Assembly: GCF_001421785.1 (NCBI RefSeq)
Contig: NZ_LMLB01000001.1
Location: forward strand, 888,282-946,485
Direction of reading: 5' to 3'
Length of the DNA: 58,204 nucleotides
Origin: Sphingomonas sp. Leaf33
Lineage (GTDB): Bacteria > Pseudomonadota > Alphaproteobacteria > Sphingomonadales > Sphingomonadaceae
Shown: positions 43,923-53,465 of the stretch, one piece after another
Position numbering within the stretch: the stretch's first letter is position 1
How the letters are laid out: each line of letters opens with the position of its first letter
Notes under the pieces: generated by a model
Told to the model about the DNA's origin: nothing
What the model saw: the letters and a program-made list of their open reading frames with translations, nothing else
Databases searched by the model: none
Made by a program: the position numbers and the translations under genes

Positions 43923-44519
43923 TCAGTCGGCGTCGACTAGCAGCGCATACGGGATCGTCGCGTGCGACCAGTTTACGCCGAGGAAGCGGCGGGCCTGATC
44001 CTGCGCCGATTGAATGAAGCTCTGCCATTGATCGGGATAGATCGTCTGGCACCCCTCACTCGATGTTCCATTCTTGCGGCCACAATGGATGTTGATCCCG
44101 AAGTTGCCGCTCACCGGCTGATCCACGCCGTCGCGGGTGACGCTGACCGGGCCCTTGCGCTGGCATAGCGCGAGGTAGGGCGGTGCCGACTTCCCGCGAT
44201 GCAGGTCGAAGGTGTGGACCATCCAAAGACCAGGCATCAGGCGGGCCATGCCCTTGCCCGGGCCGGAGGCGGTGCCTGCGCGGTATCGGCTGGGATCGGT
44301 GTTGCCGTTGTACGCGCCGAAGAAGGCCGGCGAGACGAGGAAGATGGCATCATCGTAGATGCCGCGGTCGTTGCCAGGCTCGCCCATCGATGCGGTGTAA
44401 TACCCGCGAATGCCGACGATGAAGACCGGATGGGTTTCGACGTTCAGGCCGAGTGCGGTCACGCGCGGCAGCAACGCCGCGTAGCTGAGCCGCGGACGGG
44501 TTTCCGGAACGATCGCCAT
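43923..44519 (-). CDS. L,D-transpeptidase (YkuD)-like protein, probably cytoplasmic or phage-like
   Basis: 198 residues from the ATG at 44519. The segment GNFGINIHCGRKNGTSSEGCQTI has the spacing of the YkuD active site (His, then SxGC with nucleophilic Cys). Typical enzymes read SHGC; here it is SEGC. The N-terminus (MAIVPETRPRLSYAALLPRV) is not a signal peptide, which is odd for a wall cross-linking enzyme. Phage and secretion-system proteins of this type exist. The call rests on one motif. Confidence 0.5.
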   Translation of the reverse strand: MAIVPETRPRLSYAALLPRVTALGLNVETHPVFIVGIRGYYTASMGEPGNDRGIYDDAIFLVSPAFFGAYNGNTDPSRYRAGTASGPGKGMARLMPGLWMVHTFDLHRGKSAPPYLALCQRKGPVSVTRDGVDQPVSGNFGINIHCGRKNGTSSEGCQTIYPDQWQSFIQSAQDQARRFLGVNWSHATIPYALLVDAD

Positions 44520-44626
44520 GCGGTGCCTCCCCTGTTGCCGGCGCACGCGAGTCGATCGCGGGCCGACATTCGGAGAGGGTCGGTCAATCGTCGATCATCG
44601 GCAATCGCAACCGCATCCAATCCGGA

Positions 44627-45208
44627 TCAACGCCCGATCCAGTCCGCGACATCGCTCGCGACCTGGTTGGCGGCCTGGTTGATCGCCGGGCCAACGGTGG
44701 TCGCGTCGATCGGGGAGACGGGTACGCGCGCCTCGAACCGGCGCTTCTCGACCGGCTTGCCGCCGTCGCGCTGGAGCAGGGCGTCGTAGGTTACGACTGC
44801 GCTCGACGTCGCGGCATCGACGCCGAAGCTGCGCAGGTCGCCGGCGAGGCTGGCACCGGGTTCGCCCATCAGGCGCGTCGCGATGACGACGCGGCCGGTG
44901 CGCGTGGTGACGGCATCCGATACCAGGCGCGCGAACAGGCGGCTGGGCGGCTCGATCCACTGCGCATCCTTGACATAGGCGACGCTGGTGTCGGTCGACC
45001 GGACGGGAACGCGCAGGGTGGAAATTTCCTGCGGCACCGCCGGCGTCGCGATGGTCACGGTGCCCGACGTCGCGATCTGGGTCTGGCCGACCGCCACCGG
45101 CTGCGTCGGCGTCAGCGTCAGCAGCGAGGGCGGCACCTTGCCCCCGAAGCTGAGGCAGCCCCCGAGCGTCAGGGCGAGGAGCACGGGCGCAAGCGCGGTC
45201 GTCTTCAT
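44627..45208 (-). CDS. ABC-type transport auxiliary lipoprotein (PqiC-like)
   Basis: 193 residues from the ATG at 45208 with a lipoprotein signal MKTTALAPVLLALTLGGC. The mature part follows the family pattern: PPSLLTLTP, ISTLRVPVRSTDTSVAYVKDAQWIEPPSRLFARLVSDAV. Such lipoproteins accompany MCE/Mla systems and bridge to the outer membrane. A GTG at 45220 overlapping the MCE gene stop is an alternative start. It is the last gene of the four-gene operon. Confidence 0.82.
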   Translation of the reverse strand: MKTTALAPVLLALTLGGCLSFGGKVPPSLLTLTPTQPVAVGQTQIATSGTVTIATPAVPQEISTLRVPVRSTDTSVAYVKDAQWIEPPSRLFARLVSDAVTTRTGRVVIATRLMGEPGASLAGDLRSFGVDAATSSAVVTYDALLQRDGGKPVEKRRFEARVPVSPIDATTVGPAINQAANQVASDVADWIGR

Positions 45209-45216
45209 GGGCGGTC

Positions 45217-46182
45217 TCACTTCTTGGGCTCGTAGTCGGGAAGCTTGGACGAACCGATCAGCGCGCCGGCGCCGCGCTGGTCGACCTTTTCGGCGACCGA
45301 CGACAGCGATGCCGCCATTACGCGCAGGTCGTGGACCAGCTGGTTCACTTCAGGCAGCGTGTTGCGGCTGAAGCCCTGCACCGCGGGCTTGGCGTCGGTG
45401 ATGACGTCATTCAGCGAATCCATGCTCTTCTGCGCCGAACCGATCGCCTTGTTGAGGTTCGCCATCGCCGGCTTCACGTCCTGCGCGACGACACCGTTGG
45501 CCGTCTCGGCCAAGTCGCCGATCTGCTGCGCGGCGTTGCCGGCCTGCTGGATCGCGATCCGCGTCTGGGCAAGCGTCGCGGCGATTTCCGGCCCGCGATC
45601 GGCCAGTGCATCGGTCAGGCGGTTGGTGTTCGCCAGGATGCCGGCGATCGATGCCTGGTTGCGGTCGCTGAGCAGGCCGCTCAACCGTTCGGTCAGCGTC
45701 GTGAGGCGTTCGAGCAGCTGCGGGGCGGAGCTGAGCAGCGCGCCCAGGCCCCCGGCGCGCGGCGGGATCAGCGGCACACCGAACGGGCAGACGCGCTGCG
45801 GGTCCGTGTCGGGGCACACGATCGGCGGGGCGCCGCGCTGGGCGCCATCGATCTGGACCGTGCTGGTGCCGGTGAAGCTGCCGACGACGGCCGCCGTCGC
45901 GCCCTGCAGCACCGGGGTTTCCGGCTTCACGGTCACGCGCACGCGCACCAGCTGCGGATCGGGCGGATACAGGGCGATGTCCTTGACCTGGCCGACCGGC
46001 ACGCCGGAATAGTTGACCACCGACCCGCGGGCCAGACCATCGACCGCCTGCTTGAACAGGATGTCGTATTCCTTGTCCTCGGCGACGCCCATGCGCGACA
46101 GCCAGACGGTGAAGAGCGCGAGCACCAGCAGCAGGATCAGCACGACGCCGCCGACGAGGACGTGATTCGAACGGGTTTCCAT
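45217..46182 (-). CDS. mlaD: MCE-domain protein, MlaD type
   Basis: 321 residues. One N-terminal membrane span (VLVGGVVLILLLVLALFTVWL) anchors a periplasmic MCE domain (about 35-125: YDILFKQAVDGLARGSVVNYSGVPVGQVKDIAL). A long helical C-terminal part (about 165-300) could form the tunnel that passes lipids. MlaD hexamers hand phospholipids between the inner-membrane transporter and periplasmic partners. It shares one base with the ATPase gene stop (TGATG). Confidence 0.88.
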   Translation of the reverse strand: METRSNHVLVGGVVLILLLVLALFTVWLSRMGVAEDKEYDILFKQAVDGLARGSVVNYSGVPVGQVKDIALYPPDPQLVRVRVTVKPETPVLQGATAAVVGSFTGTSTVQIDGAQRGAPPIVCPDTDPQRVCPFGVPLIPPRAGGLGALLSSAPQLLERLTTLTERLSGLLSDRNQASIAGILANTNRLTDALADRGPEIAATLAQTRIAIQQAGNAAQQIGDLAETANGVVAQDVKPAMANLNKAIGSAQKSMDSLNDVITDAKPAVQGFSRNTLPEVNQLVHDLRVMAASLSSVAEKVDQRGAGALIGSSKLPDYEPKK

Positions 46183-47018
46183 CAGCCTGTCACCTGCTTG
46201 GGATTCTGCGCGTTGGTTTGCTCCTCCGTCCGCGCGATGGCGGCGGTGGCGGCGCGGCCGCGCGGGCCGTTGAAATATTCCTGGATCCACGGATGATCCA
46301 GTTCGAGAAGTTCGGGTATCGTGCCGACCGCGATCACGCGTTTGTCGGCCAGCACCGCGACGCGGTCGCAGATGGCGTAGAGCGTGTCGAGATCGTGGGT
46401 AATGAGGAACACGGTCAACCCCATCGTCCGCTGGAGCGACTTGGTCAGTTCATCGAACGCCGCCGCACCGATCGGGTCCAGCCCTGCCGTCGGTTCGTCG
46501 AGGAACAGCAGTTCGGGATCGAGCGCCAGCGCGCGCGCCAGGCCGGCGCGCTTCTTCATGCCGCCCGAAAGTTCGGAGGGGTATTTCGGCCCCGCCTCTG
46601 CGGGCAGGCCGGTCATCACCACCTTGTATCCGGCGATCTCGGCCATCAGCACGGGATCGAGGTTCGGGTAGAATTCACGCAAGGGGACCTGGATGTTCTC
46701 GCTGACCGTCAGGGTGGAGAACAGCGCGCCGCCCTGGAACAGCACGCCCCAGCGCTTGCGTACGGCGATCGCGTTGCGGCCTTCCTCGTCGGTGTCCTTG
46801 CCGAACACGCCGACCGTGCCGGCGTCGGGCGACTGGAGCCCGATGATCGCGCGCATCAGCACCGACTTACCGGTGCCCGAGCCGCCGACGACGCCCAGGA
46901 TTTCGCCCTTCCGGACGTCGAGGTCGAGGTTCTCATGGACGACCTGATCGCCGAAGCTGTTCTTCAGGCCGCGCACGCGGATGATCGCGTCGCCATCGAA
47001 GGTCGGATCGGTGCTCAT
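46182..47018 (-). CDS. mlaF: lipid transport ABC ATPase, MlaF type
   Basis: 278 residues. Walker A GGSGTGKS (45-52), LSGGMKKRAGLARAL signature, Walker B LLFLDEPTAGLDP and the THDLDTLYAICDRVAVL switch. The LSGGM variant and the following KKR are typical of MlaF. It drives phospholipid movement with the permease encoded just upstream; their genes share one base (TGATG at 47018). Confidence 0.92.
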   Translation of the reverse strand: MSTDPTFDGDAIIRVRGLKNSFGDQVVHENLDLDVRKGEILGVVGGSGTGKSVLMRAIIGLQSPDAGTVGVFGKDTDEEGRNAIAVRKRWGVLFQGGALFSTLTVSENIQVPLREFYPNLDPVLMAEIAGYKVVMTGLPAEAGPKYPSELSGGMKKRAGLARALALDPELLFLDEPTAGLDPIGAAAFDELTKSLQRTMGLTVFLITHDLDTLYAICDRVAVLADKRVIAVGTIPELLELDHPWIQEYFNGPRGRAATAAIARTEEQTNAQNPKQVTG

Positions 47019-48112
47019 CAGATCCACCCGATATAGGTAAAGAACACCGCGAAGAACGCATCGAGCACGATGACCAGGAAGATCGCCTGGACGACCGCGG
47101 AGGTCGTGCGCGTGCCGACCTGTTCGGCGTCGCCTTCCACCTGCATCCCCTGGAAACAACCGGCGATGGCGATGATCGCGCCGAAGACGGGCGCCTTGAC
47201 CAACCCGACGTACAGGTCGGTGATCGGCACGACTTCGCGGATACGCTGGATGAAGGTGATCGGCGGGATGTCGAGGCTGATCCAGCACAGCAGCCCGCCG
47301 CCGATGATCGCGATCAGCGACGCGTAGAAACCGAGCAGCGGCATCAGCAGGATCGCGGCGATGGTGCGCGGCACGACCAGCGCTTCCATCGGCGACACGC
47401 CGATAGTGCGCATCGCGTCGATCTCTTCCGTGAGCTTCATCGTTCCGAGCTGTGCCGCGAAAGCGCTGCCTGAACGCCCGGCGACCATGATCGCGGTCAT
47501 CAGCACGCCGAGTTCGCGCAGGGTGATGCGGCCGATCAGGTTGATGGTGAAGACCTCGGCGCCGAACTGCCGGAGCTGCACCGCGCCCTGTTGCGCGATG
47601 ACGATGCCGATCAGGAAGCTCATCAGCCCGATGATGCCGAGTGCGGAGACGCCGACGACCTCGAATCGCTGGATGACCGCGTTGAACCGGAAGCGGCCGG
47701 GATTGCGGATCAGCGACCAGAAGGCGAGGACGGTGGCGCCGAAGAAGCCGAGCAGGCCGACCAGCGTGCGCCCCGCGGTCGCGGTCGCCTCGCCGATCTC
47801 GCTGACGACGCGCAGGAACGACGGCAGGGGGGCGGCCGGCGCGGAGATCGGAGCGTCCGATTTCTGGACCTGCTCCAGCAGATGCGCGCCGTCGTCCGAC
47901 AGCCCCTGGATCGGGATGCCGTTGCGGTCGGCGTAGCGATGGACCACCCATGCGCCGACCGTGTCGATCCGGTCGATCGCCGACAGGTCGATCGCGCGCG
48001 CGCCATCGGTCGCATCCAGCCGCTCGGGCAGGTCGCCCAGGCAGGCCAGCGACAGGTCGCCTGAAAATTTCAGGGTGCCGCCGTCTTGGGTGAAGGTCGC
48101 TGGCTGGGTCAT
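47018..48112 (-). CDS. mlaE: MlaE-type permease with N-terminal STAS domain
   Basis: 364 residues from the ATG at 48112, which has GAGGAG six bases upstream. The first ~95 residues (FSGDLSLACLGDLPERLDATDGARAIDLSAIDRIDTVGAWVVH) form an MlaB-like STAS domain fused to the permease, so no separate mlaB gene is needed. The rest is the MlaE fold with GQLGTMKLTEEIDAMRTIGVSPMEALVVPR-type EAA loop. It is the first gene of the mlaE-mlaF-mlaD-lipoprotein operon. An MlaC gene was not found nearby. Confidence 0.9.
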   Translation of the reverse strand: MTQPATFTQDGGTLKFSGDLSLACLGDLPERLDATDGARAIDLSAIDRIDTVGAWVVHRYADRNGIPIQGLSDDGAHLLEQVQKSDAPISAPAAPLPSFLRVVSEIGEATATAGRTLVGLLGFFGATVLAFWSLIRNPGRFRFNAVIQRFEVVGVSALGIIGLMSFLIGIVIAQQGAVQLRQFGAEVFTINLIGRITLRELGVLMTAIMVAGRSGSAFAAQLGTMKLTEEIDAMRTIGVSPMEALVVPRTIAAILLMPLLGFYASLIAIIGGGLLCWISLDIPPITFIQRIREVVPITDLYVGLVKAPVFGAIIAIAGCFQGMQVEGDAEQVGTRTTSAVVQAIFLVIVLDAFFAVFFTYIGWI

Positions 48113-48174
48113 CCGCGCTCCTCTTTCCCGATTCCCGCCTTCACGGCAAGCCGAGCCGTGCGTACTAAGCGACG

Positions 48175-48852
48175 ATGCGCACACTGCTCGCCATCTACGA
48201 CATGGACAAGACCATCACGCGGACGCCCACCTGGACGCCGTTCCTGGCGTTCGCGATGCGGCGCCGCGCGCGCTGGCGCCTTGCGCTGCTGCCGTGGGCG
48301 GCTATCGCGGGGCTCGCCTATGGCGCCAAGCTGATCGACCGGGCCAGGCTGAAGCAGACGACGCAGAAATGGTTGCTGGGCGGCAGCATCGCGGCGGATC
48401 ACGTGTCGACGCTGACCGATGCCTTTGCCGACCACGTCGTCGCAACCGGCGTGCTCGACCAGGCGCGCGACCGGATCGAGGCGGACCGGGCGACGGGATA
48501 CCGGCTCGTCATGGCGACGGCATCCTACGCCTTCTACGCGCGCGCGATCGCCGCGCGGCTGGGGTTCGACGACGTGATCGCGACCGAAAGCGAACACGAC
48601 CCCGCCGGCGCGCTGACCCCCCGGATCGCCGGCGAAAACGTCTATGGCGCCGCCAAATTGCGCGCGGTCGAGGCGTGGATGGCAAAGACCGGCCTCGACC
48701 GCGCCGATTGCCGTGTGCGCTTCTACAGTGACCATGTGTCGGACGCGCCGGTACTCGAATGGTCGGACGAGCCGTTCGCGGTGAACGCGCACGGACCGCT
48801 GAGGGCACTGGCGCGGGCGAAGGGCTGGCCGGTGCTCGACTGGCGGACTTGA
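48175..48852 (+). CDS. HAD-IB family phosphatase
   Basis: 225 residues. Motif I is DMDKT (nucleophile D9, acid/base D11), motif II lies in VMATASYAFYA and motif III/IV in FYSDHVSDAPVL. This matches the SerB-like HAD-IB subclass, which includes phosphatases for phosphoserine and for lipid-linked or sugar phosphates. The substrate is not evident. The start is 62 bases from the divergent mlaE start, so the two share a promoter region. Confidence 0.85.
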   Translation: MRTLLAIYDMDKTITRTPTWTPFLAFAMRRRARWRLALLPWAAIAGLAYGAKLIDRARLKQTTQKWLLGGSIAADHVSTLTDAFADHVVATGVLDQARDRIEADRATGYRLVMATASYAFYARAIAARLGFDDVIATESEHDPAGALTPRIAGENVYGAAKLRAVEAWMAKTGLDRADCRVRFYSDHVSDAPVLEWSDEPFAVNAHGPLRALARAKGWPVLDWRT

Positions 48853-48858
48853 CCGAGT

Positions 48859-48957
48859 CCTGTTCGTGCCGAGCGTGTCGAAGCACTGTACTGCGATAGG
48901 CTTGCTGGTCGCGCGCGGCTCGAAGAACGGTGCTTCGACAGGCTCAGCACGAACGGG
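48859..48957. repeat. inverted pair of REP-like elements
   Basis: Two 30-base units face each other: 48859-48888 and, inverted, 48928-48957. They agree at about 26 of 30 positions and share the core TGTCGAAGCAC and GTTCGTGC. Such units are abundant intergenic palindromes in sphingomonads and xanthomonads. Here the pair separates the HAD gene and the DUF445 gene tail to tail and could fold into one long hairpin. Confidence 0.7.
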
Positions 48958-48983
48958 AAGAGGGTAAGAGCCAGACGCTTCCC

Positions 48984-50252
48984 TCACAGCCATGCCCCGA
49001 CCGTATGGATCGTCACCCCGACCAGCCCGCCGACCAATGTCCCGTTGACGCGGATATATTGCAGATCCTTGCCGACGCTGTTTTCCAGTCGGGTTGTCAG
49101 TGTCTGCGTGTCCCAGCTGCGGATGGTATCGCTGACCAGGCGGACGATGCCGTCGCCATAGTCCGACGCCGCACCGACCGCCGCGCGGCGGACGAAGCGG
49201 TTGATCGTCCGGGCCAGGCGCGGGTCGCGTTGCAGCGTTTCGCCCAGTTGCCGCAGCGCTTCGCCCAGCTGTCCGCTCATCAGCGTGTCGGGATCGCGCG
49301 TCATCCGCAGCATCGCTTCGCGCGCCTGGTCCCAGATGCCCTGCCACCAGTCGGTCAGCGCCGGATTCTCGAGCATGTCGTTCTTGAACGCCTCGACCTT
49401 GCGGCGCGCGCGCGAATTGCCCTGCAGGTCGAGCGCCAGGGTCGCCAGGCCTTCCTCCGCCTTGGCGCGCAACGGGTGTTCGGGATCGTCGGCCATCTCC
49501 AGGACCAGCTTGTACAGCCCGTCGAGGATCGCGTTGGCCAGAGTTTCGTCGAGTCCGGTCCAGCGCAGGATGCTGCCCGCCTTCGACGAGATCATGCCGC
49601 GGAGGATCGCCTCGTTCGCCTCGATCGTCTTGCCCGCCCAGCGTACGCCCGCGTCGATCAGCGGTTGATGGCGGTTCTGGACGATCGCGGCCTGGAGCGC
49701 CTTGCCGAGCATCGGCGAGACCTCGATCCGCCGCAACTGCCCGGCGAGGGCCGCGCGGACCATGCCGCCCAGCCGGTCCTGGTCGAGCGATTCGAGGATG
49801 TTGCCCGCCAGGCGCGATGCCCCGCGGCGCAGGCGGCCCGCGCCCGCGCCATTGGGTGTCGACAGCCAGCGGCCAACGGCGCCGGCGACGTCGATCCGCT
49901 GCATCCGCCGGGCAACGACGCGCGGGATCAGGAAATTCTGGCGCAGGAAGGTGCCCAGCGTCTCCGCGATCCGTTCCTTGTTGCGCGGCACGATCGCGGT
50001 GTGCGGGATCGGCAGGCCGAGCGGGTGGCGGAACAGCGCGGTCACCGCGAACCAATCGGCGAGACCACCGACCATCGCCGCTTCGGCAAAGGCACGGACA
50101 TAGCCGACCGCGGGATGCAGCCCTTCGTTGGTGCGGGCGAGGACGTACACAACCGCCATGGCCACCAGCAGCCCGGTGGCGACGATACGCATCCGCCGGA
50201 GGGCGGGGGGAGGGGCTCCCCCGCTGCCGAGGGCCGTTGCGGCGAATGCCAT
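48984..50252 (-). CDS. DUF445 family membrane protein (YjiN-like)
   Basis: 422 residues. An N-terminal hydrophobic segment (IVATGLLVAMAVVYVLA) is followed by GGLADWFAVTALFRHPLGLPIPHTAIVPRNKERI, the diagnostic DUF445 motif, a long helical middle region and a C-terminal membrane segment (NGTLVGGLVGVTIHTVGAWL). The family is conserved but its function is unresolved. It lies between the REP pair and the RND genes and is separated from them by 47 bases on the same strand. Confidence 0.85.
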   Translation of the reverse strand: MAFAATALGSGGAPPPALRRMRIVATGLLVAMAVVYVLARTNEGLHPAVGYVRAFAEAAMVGGLADWFAVTALFRHPLGLPIPHTAIVPRNKERIAETLGTFLRQNFLIPRVVARRMQRIDVAGAVGRWLSTPNGAGAGRLRRGASRLAGNILESLDQDRLGGMVRAALAGQLRRIEVSPMLGKALQAAIVQNRHQPLIDAGVRWAGKTIEANEAILRGMISSKAGSILRWTGLDETLANAILDGLYKLVLEMADDPEHPLRAKAEEGLATLALDLQGNSRARRKVEAFKNDMLENPALTDWWQGIWDQAREAMLRMTRDPDTLMSGQLGEALRQLGETLQRDPRLARTINRFVRRAAVGAASDYGDGIVRLVSDTIRSWDTQTLTTRLENSVGKDLQYIRVNGTLVGGLVGVTIHTVGAWL

Positions 50253-50299
50253 GGGTGAAACAATCCCCGAAACCGGGGATTGTTCAAGCCGTGGTCGCG

Positions 50300-53200
50300 T
50301 TATTCCGCAGGCTGCGACGCATCGTCGTACGGACCATGGCCCAGTTTGCGCGGGCCCTGTCCCAGCTGGGGACGGTCCGGCCCCTCATGGTCGATCACCG
50401 GCTGGCCATCGTCACCGGGGCGATAGGTCAGCAGGCGCCGGCCGAGCTTTGGCCCGATCCAGCGCTCGATACCCACCGCGAGGCTGAACGAGGCGGGGAC
50501 AATGACGAGGGTCAGGATGGTCGACAGGATCAGCCCGCCGATCACGACGACGCTCATCGGCTGGCGGAACGATCCGTCACCCGACAGCGACAGCGCGGTC
50601 GGCACCATGCCCGCGACCATCGCGACCGTGGTCATCACGATCGGCTGCGCACGCTTGTGCCCGGCATCCAGGATCGCATCGACCGGATGCACCCCCTTCG
50701 CCATCTCCTCCAGCGCGAAGTCGATCAGCAGGATCGAGTTCTTGGCGACGATGCCCAGCAGCATCAGGATGCCGATGTAGACCGACAGCGAGATCGGCAT
50801 CCCGCAGATCCACAGCGCGATCAGGCCGCCGAGCGGCGCCAGCATGAGCGAGCCCATGTTGACGAACGGGGGCATCACGCGGCGGTAGAGCAGAACCAAG
50901 ACCGAGAAGACGAGGAAGATGCCGGCAAGCACCGCGCCGACGAAGTTCTGGATCATCTCCGCCTGCTGCTTCGATTCGCCCAGCTTCAGTTCGCTGACGC
51001 CGATCGGCAGGTTCTGCATCGCCGGCAGTGCGCGGATCTTCTTCATCGCTTCGCCCGACACTTCGCCCGGCGCCAGGTCGGCACCGATCGTCAGGCGACG
51101 AACCTGGCCCGATCGTTCGATCTTGGTGGGGCCTGCGCCGAAGCCGATTTCGGCGACGACCTTCAGCGGGACTGAACCGCCGCCGGCGGTCGGGACCGGC
51201 AGGTCCTCGATCGTCGACAGCCGCTGGCGCGCCGACTGGTTCAGCGCGACGCGGATCGGGATCTGACGGTCCGAAAGCGAGAAGCGCGCCGAATTCTGGT
51301 CGATGTCGCCCAGCGTCGCGATGCGGATCGCCGACGACAGCGCCGACGTCGTGACGCCCAGCTGTGCCGCCAGGTCCAGGCGCGGACGGATGACGATTTC
51401 CGGCCGCTTCAGGTCGCCGGTGATCAGCGGATTGCGGACCGTCGGCAGCTTGCGCATCTGGTCGACGATCGCGACCGCGGCCTGGTTGAGCTTGACCGGA
51501 TCGTCGCCGCCCAGCGTGATGGTGAGCGCCCGGCCCGAACCGCCGCCCCAGCCGCCGGCGCGGAACGACACGCGCGCATCCGGAATCTGGCTGAGCGTCG
51601 GGCCGATCGCGCGCTGGAATTCGAAGCTCTTCTGCTTGCGATCCTCCTTCAGCTGCGCGGTGACGCGACCCTGGCCGACGAACGAGCGGGTATAGACGCT
51701 TTCGACATCGGGCTGGCGACGCAGGATGTTGGCGGTCTTCTGCACGACCGCTTCGGTCTGAAGCAGCGTCGATCCCGGCACCAGTTCGACGATCGCGGTG
51801 ACCGAATCATTGTCCTCTTCGGGCAGGAAGGTGCTGGGCAGGACCATGAACATCAGCACGGTCGCGACCAGCGCCGCGATGCCGCCGACAATCGCCGACC
51901 AGCGGTGCATCAGCGTCCAGCGCAGGATGGCCATGTAGCCGTCCATCAGCTTTCCTTCGCCGTGGGTCGCGTGGCCCTTCGCCTTCAGGAAATAGGCCGC
52001 GATCATCGGCGTCAGCATTCGCGCGACGGCGAGGCTCATCAGGACCGACGCGACGACGGTCAGGCCGAAGTTCTTGAAGAACTGGCCCGACACGCCCGGC
52101 ATCAGGCCGACCGGCAGGAATACCGCGACGATCGACATGGTGGTGGCCAGCACCGCGACGCCGATTTCGTCCGCGGCATCGATCGACGCCTGGTACGCCG
52201 ACTTGCCCATGCGCATGTGGCGGACGATGTTCTCGATCTCCACGATCGCATCATCGACCAGCACGCCCGCGACCAGGCTGAGGGCAAGCAGCGTCATCTG
52301 GTTGAGGTCGAAGCCCAGCAGTTCCATGAACCAGAAGCTGGGGATCGCCGACAACGGGATGGCGAGCGCCGAAATGACCGTCGCGCGCCAGTCTCGCAGG
52401 AACAGGAAAACGACGAGCACGGCGAGCACGGCGCCCTCGATCATCGCGTCGATCGCGACGTGGTATTGTTCCTCGGCATATTTCGAATAGTCGAAGAGCA
52501 GGTGGAACTGCACTTCCGGATTGCGCTTCTGCAGCGCTTCCAGCTTCGCCTGCGCGTCTTTGAATACGGTGACGTCCGACGCACCCTTGGCGCGTTGGAA
52601 GTCGAAGCTGAGTACTTGGCGACCATCGGCGGTCGAGAGCGAACGCTGCTCGGCGTACAGGTCGCGGACCTCGGCAACGTCGGAGAGGCGCACCGACCGG
52701 CCGGCGACGGAGATCTGGGTCTGGCCGAGCGAATAGGCGTCGCGCGCGTTGCCAAGCACACGCACCGATTGTTCCGACCCTGCGATCTCGGCGCGTCCGC
52801 CGGCGGCGTCCAGGTTCACTTGGCGCAGCGCCTGGTTCACCTGACTCGCGGTGAGTCCTTGCGCTTGCAACTTCAGCGGGTCCAGAATCACACGGATTTC
52901 ACGATCGACACCGCCATTGCGTTCGATCGTCGCCATGCCCGGAACGCTCAGCAACTCCTTCGAGACGGTGTTGTCGATGTACCAGCTGAGCTGCTCGAGA
53001 GTCATCGACGAGGTCGATGCGGTGAAGCTGGCGACGTCGTTGCCGCTCGAATCGGCGCGCGAGATCTGGGGCTCGAGGATGCCGTCGGGCAGATCGCCGC
53101 GAATCTGCTGGATAGCATCGCGGATGTCGTTGACCGCCCGGTCGATCGGGGTGCCGATCTGAAGCTGGACGATCGTCTGCGACCGACCCTCGGTCACGGT

Positions 53201-53455
53201 CGAATTGATCTCGTCGACGCCCTGCAAGGAACGCACCGCCGCCTCGACGCGCTGCGTTACTTGGCCCTCCAGTTCGCTGGGGGCGGCACCGGGCTGGCTG
53301 ATGCCGATGACCGCGACGGGAAAATCGATCGCGGGCTGGTTGTTCACGTCCATCCGCAGGAAGCTGACCAGCCCCATGATCGTCAGGAACAGGAACAGGA
53401 CGATCGGCGGAACCGGATTGCGGATCGACCAGGCCGAGATGTTGCGGAAACCCAT
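50300..53455 (-). CDS. RND multidrug efflux permease (HAE-1 type)
   Basis: 1051 residues, full length for this family. It begins in the first membrane helix (NPVPPIVLFLFLTIMGLVSFLRM) and contains PQISRADSSGNDVASF in the periplasmic porter region, LVDDAIVEIENIVRHM with the proton-relay Asp pair in helix 4, and EEDNDSVTAIVELVPG at the second porter. It expels drugs, bile-like compounds or metabolites with an adaptor and an outer-membrane channel. The adaptor gene is 10 bases upstream; no channel gene is present here, so a general one is probably shared. Confidence 0.93.
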   Translation of the reverse strand: MGFRNISAWSIRNPVPPIVLFLFLTIMGLVSFLRMDVNNQPAIDFPVAVIGISQPGAAPSELEGQVTQRVEAAVRSLQGVDEINSTVTEGRSQTIVQLQIGTPIDRAVNDIRDAIQQIRGDLPDGILEPQISRADSSGNDVASFTASTSSMTLEQLSWYIDNTVSKELLSVPGMATIERNGGVDREIRVILDPLKLQAQGLTASQVNQALRQVNLDAAGGRAEIAGSEQSVRVLGNARDAYSLGQTQISVAGRSVRLSDVAEVRDLYAEQRSLSTADGRQVLSFDFQRAKGASDVTVFKDAQAKLEALQKRNPEVQFHLLFDYSKYAEEQYHVAIDAMIEGAVLAVLVVFLFLRDWRATVISALAIPLSAIPSFWFMELLGFDLNQMTLLALSLVAGVLVDDAIVEIENIVRHMRMGKSAYQASIDAADEIGVAVLATTMSIVAVFLPVGLMPGVSGQFFKNFGLTVVASVLMSLAVARMLTPMIAAYFLKAKGHATHGEGKLMDGYMAILRWTLMHRWSAIVGGIAALVATVLMFMVLPSTFLPEEDNDSVTAIVELVPGSTLLQTEAVVQKTANILRRQPDVESVYTRSFVGQGRVTAQLKEDRKQKSFEFQRAIGPTLSQIPDARVSFRAGGWGGGSGRALTITLGGDDPVKLNQAAVAIVDQMRKLPTVRNPLITGDLKRPEIVIRPRLDLAAQLGVTTSALSSAIRIATLGDIDQNSARFSLSDRQIPIRVALNQSARQRLSTIEDLPVPTAGGGSVPLKVVAEIGFGAGPTKIERSGQVRRLTIGADLAPGEVSGEAMKKIRALPAMQNLPIGVSELKLGESKQQAEMIQNFVGAVLAGIFLVFSVLVLLYRRVMPPFVNMGSLMLAPLGGLIALWICGMPISLSVYIGILMLLGIVAKNSILLIDFALEEMAKGVHPVDAILDAGHKRAQPIVMTTVAMVAGMVPTALSLSGDGSFRQPMSVVVIGGLILSTILTLVIVPASFSLAVGIERWIGPKLGRRLLTYRPGDDGQPVIDHEGPDRPQLGQGPRKLGHGPYDDASQPAE

Positions 53456-53465
53456 ATCGCGTTCC

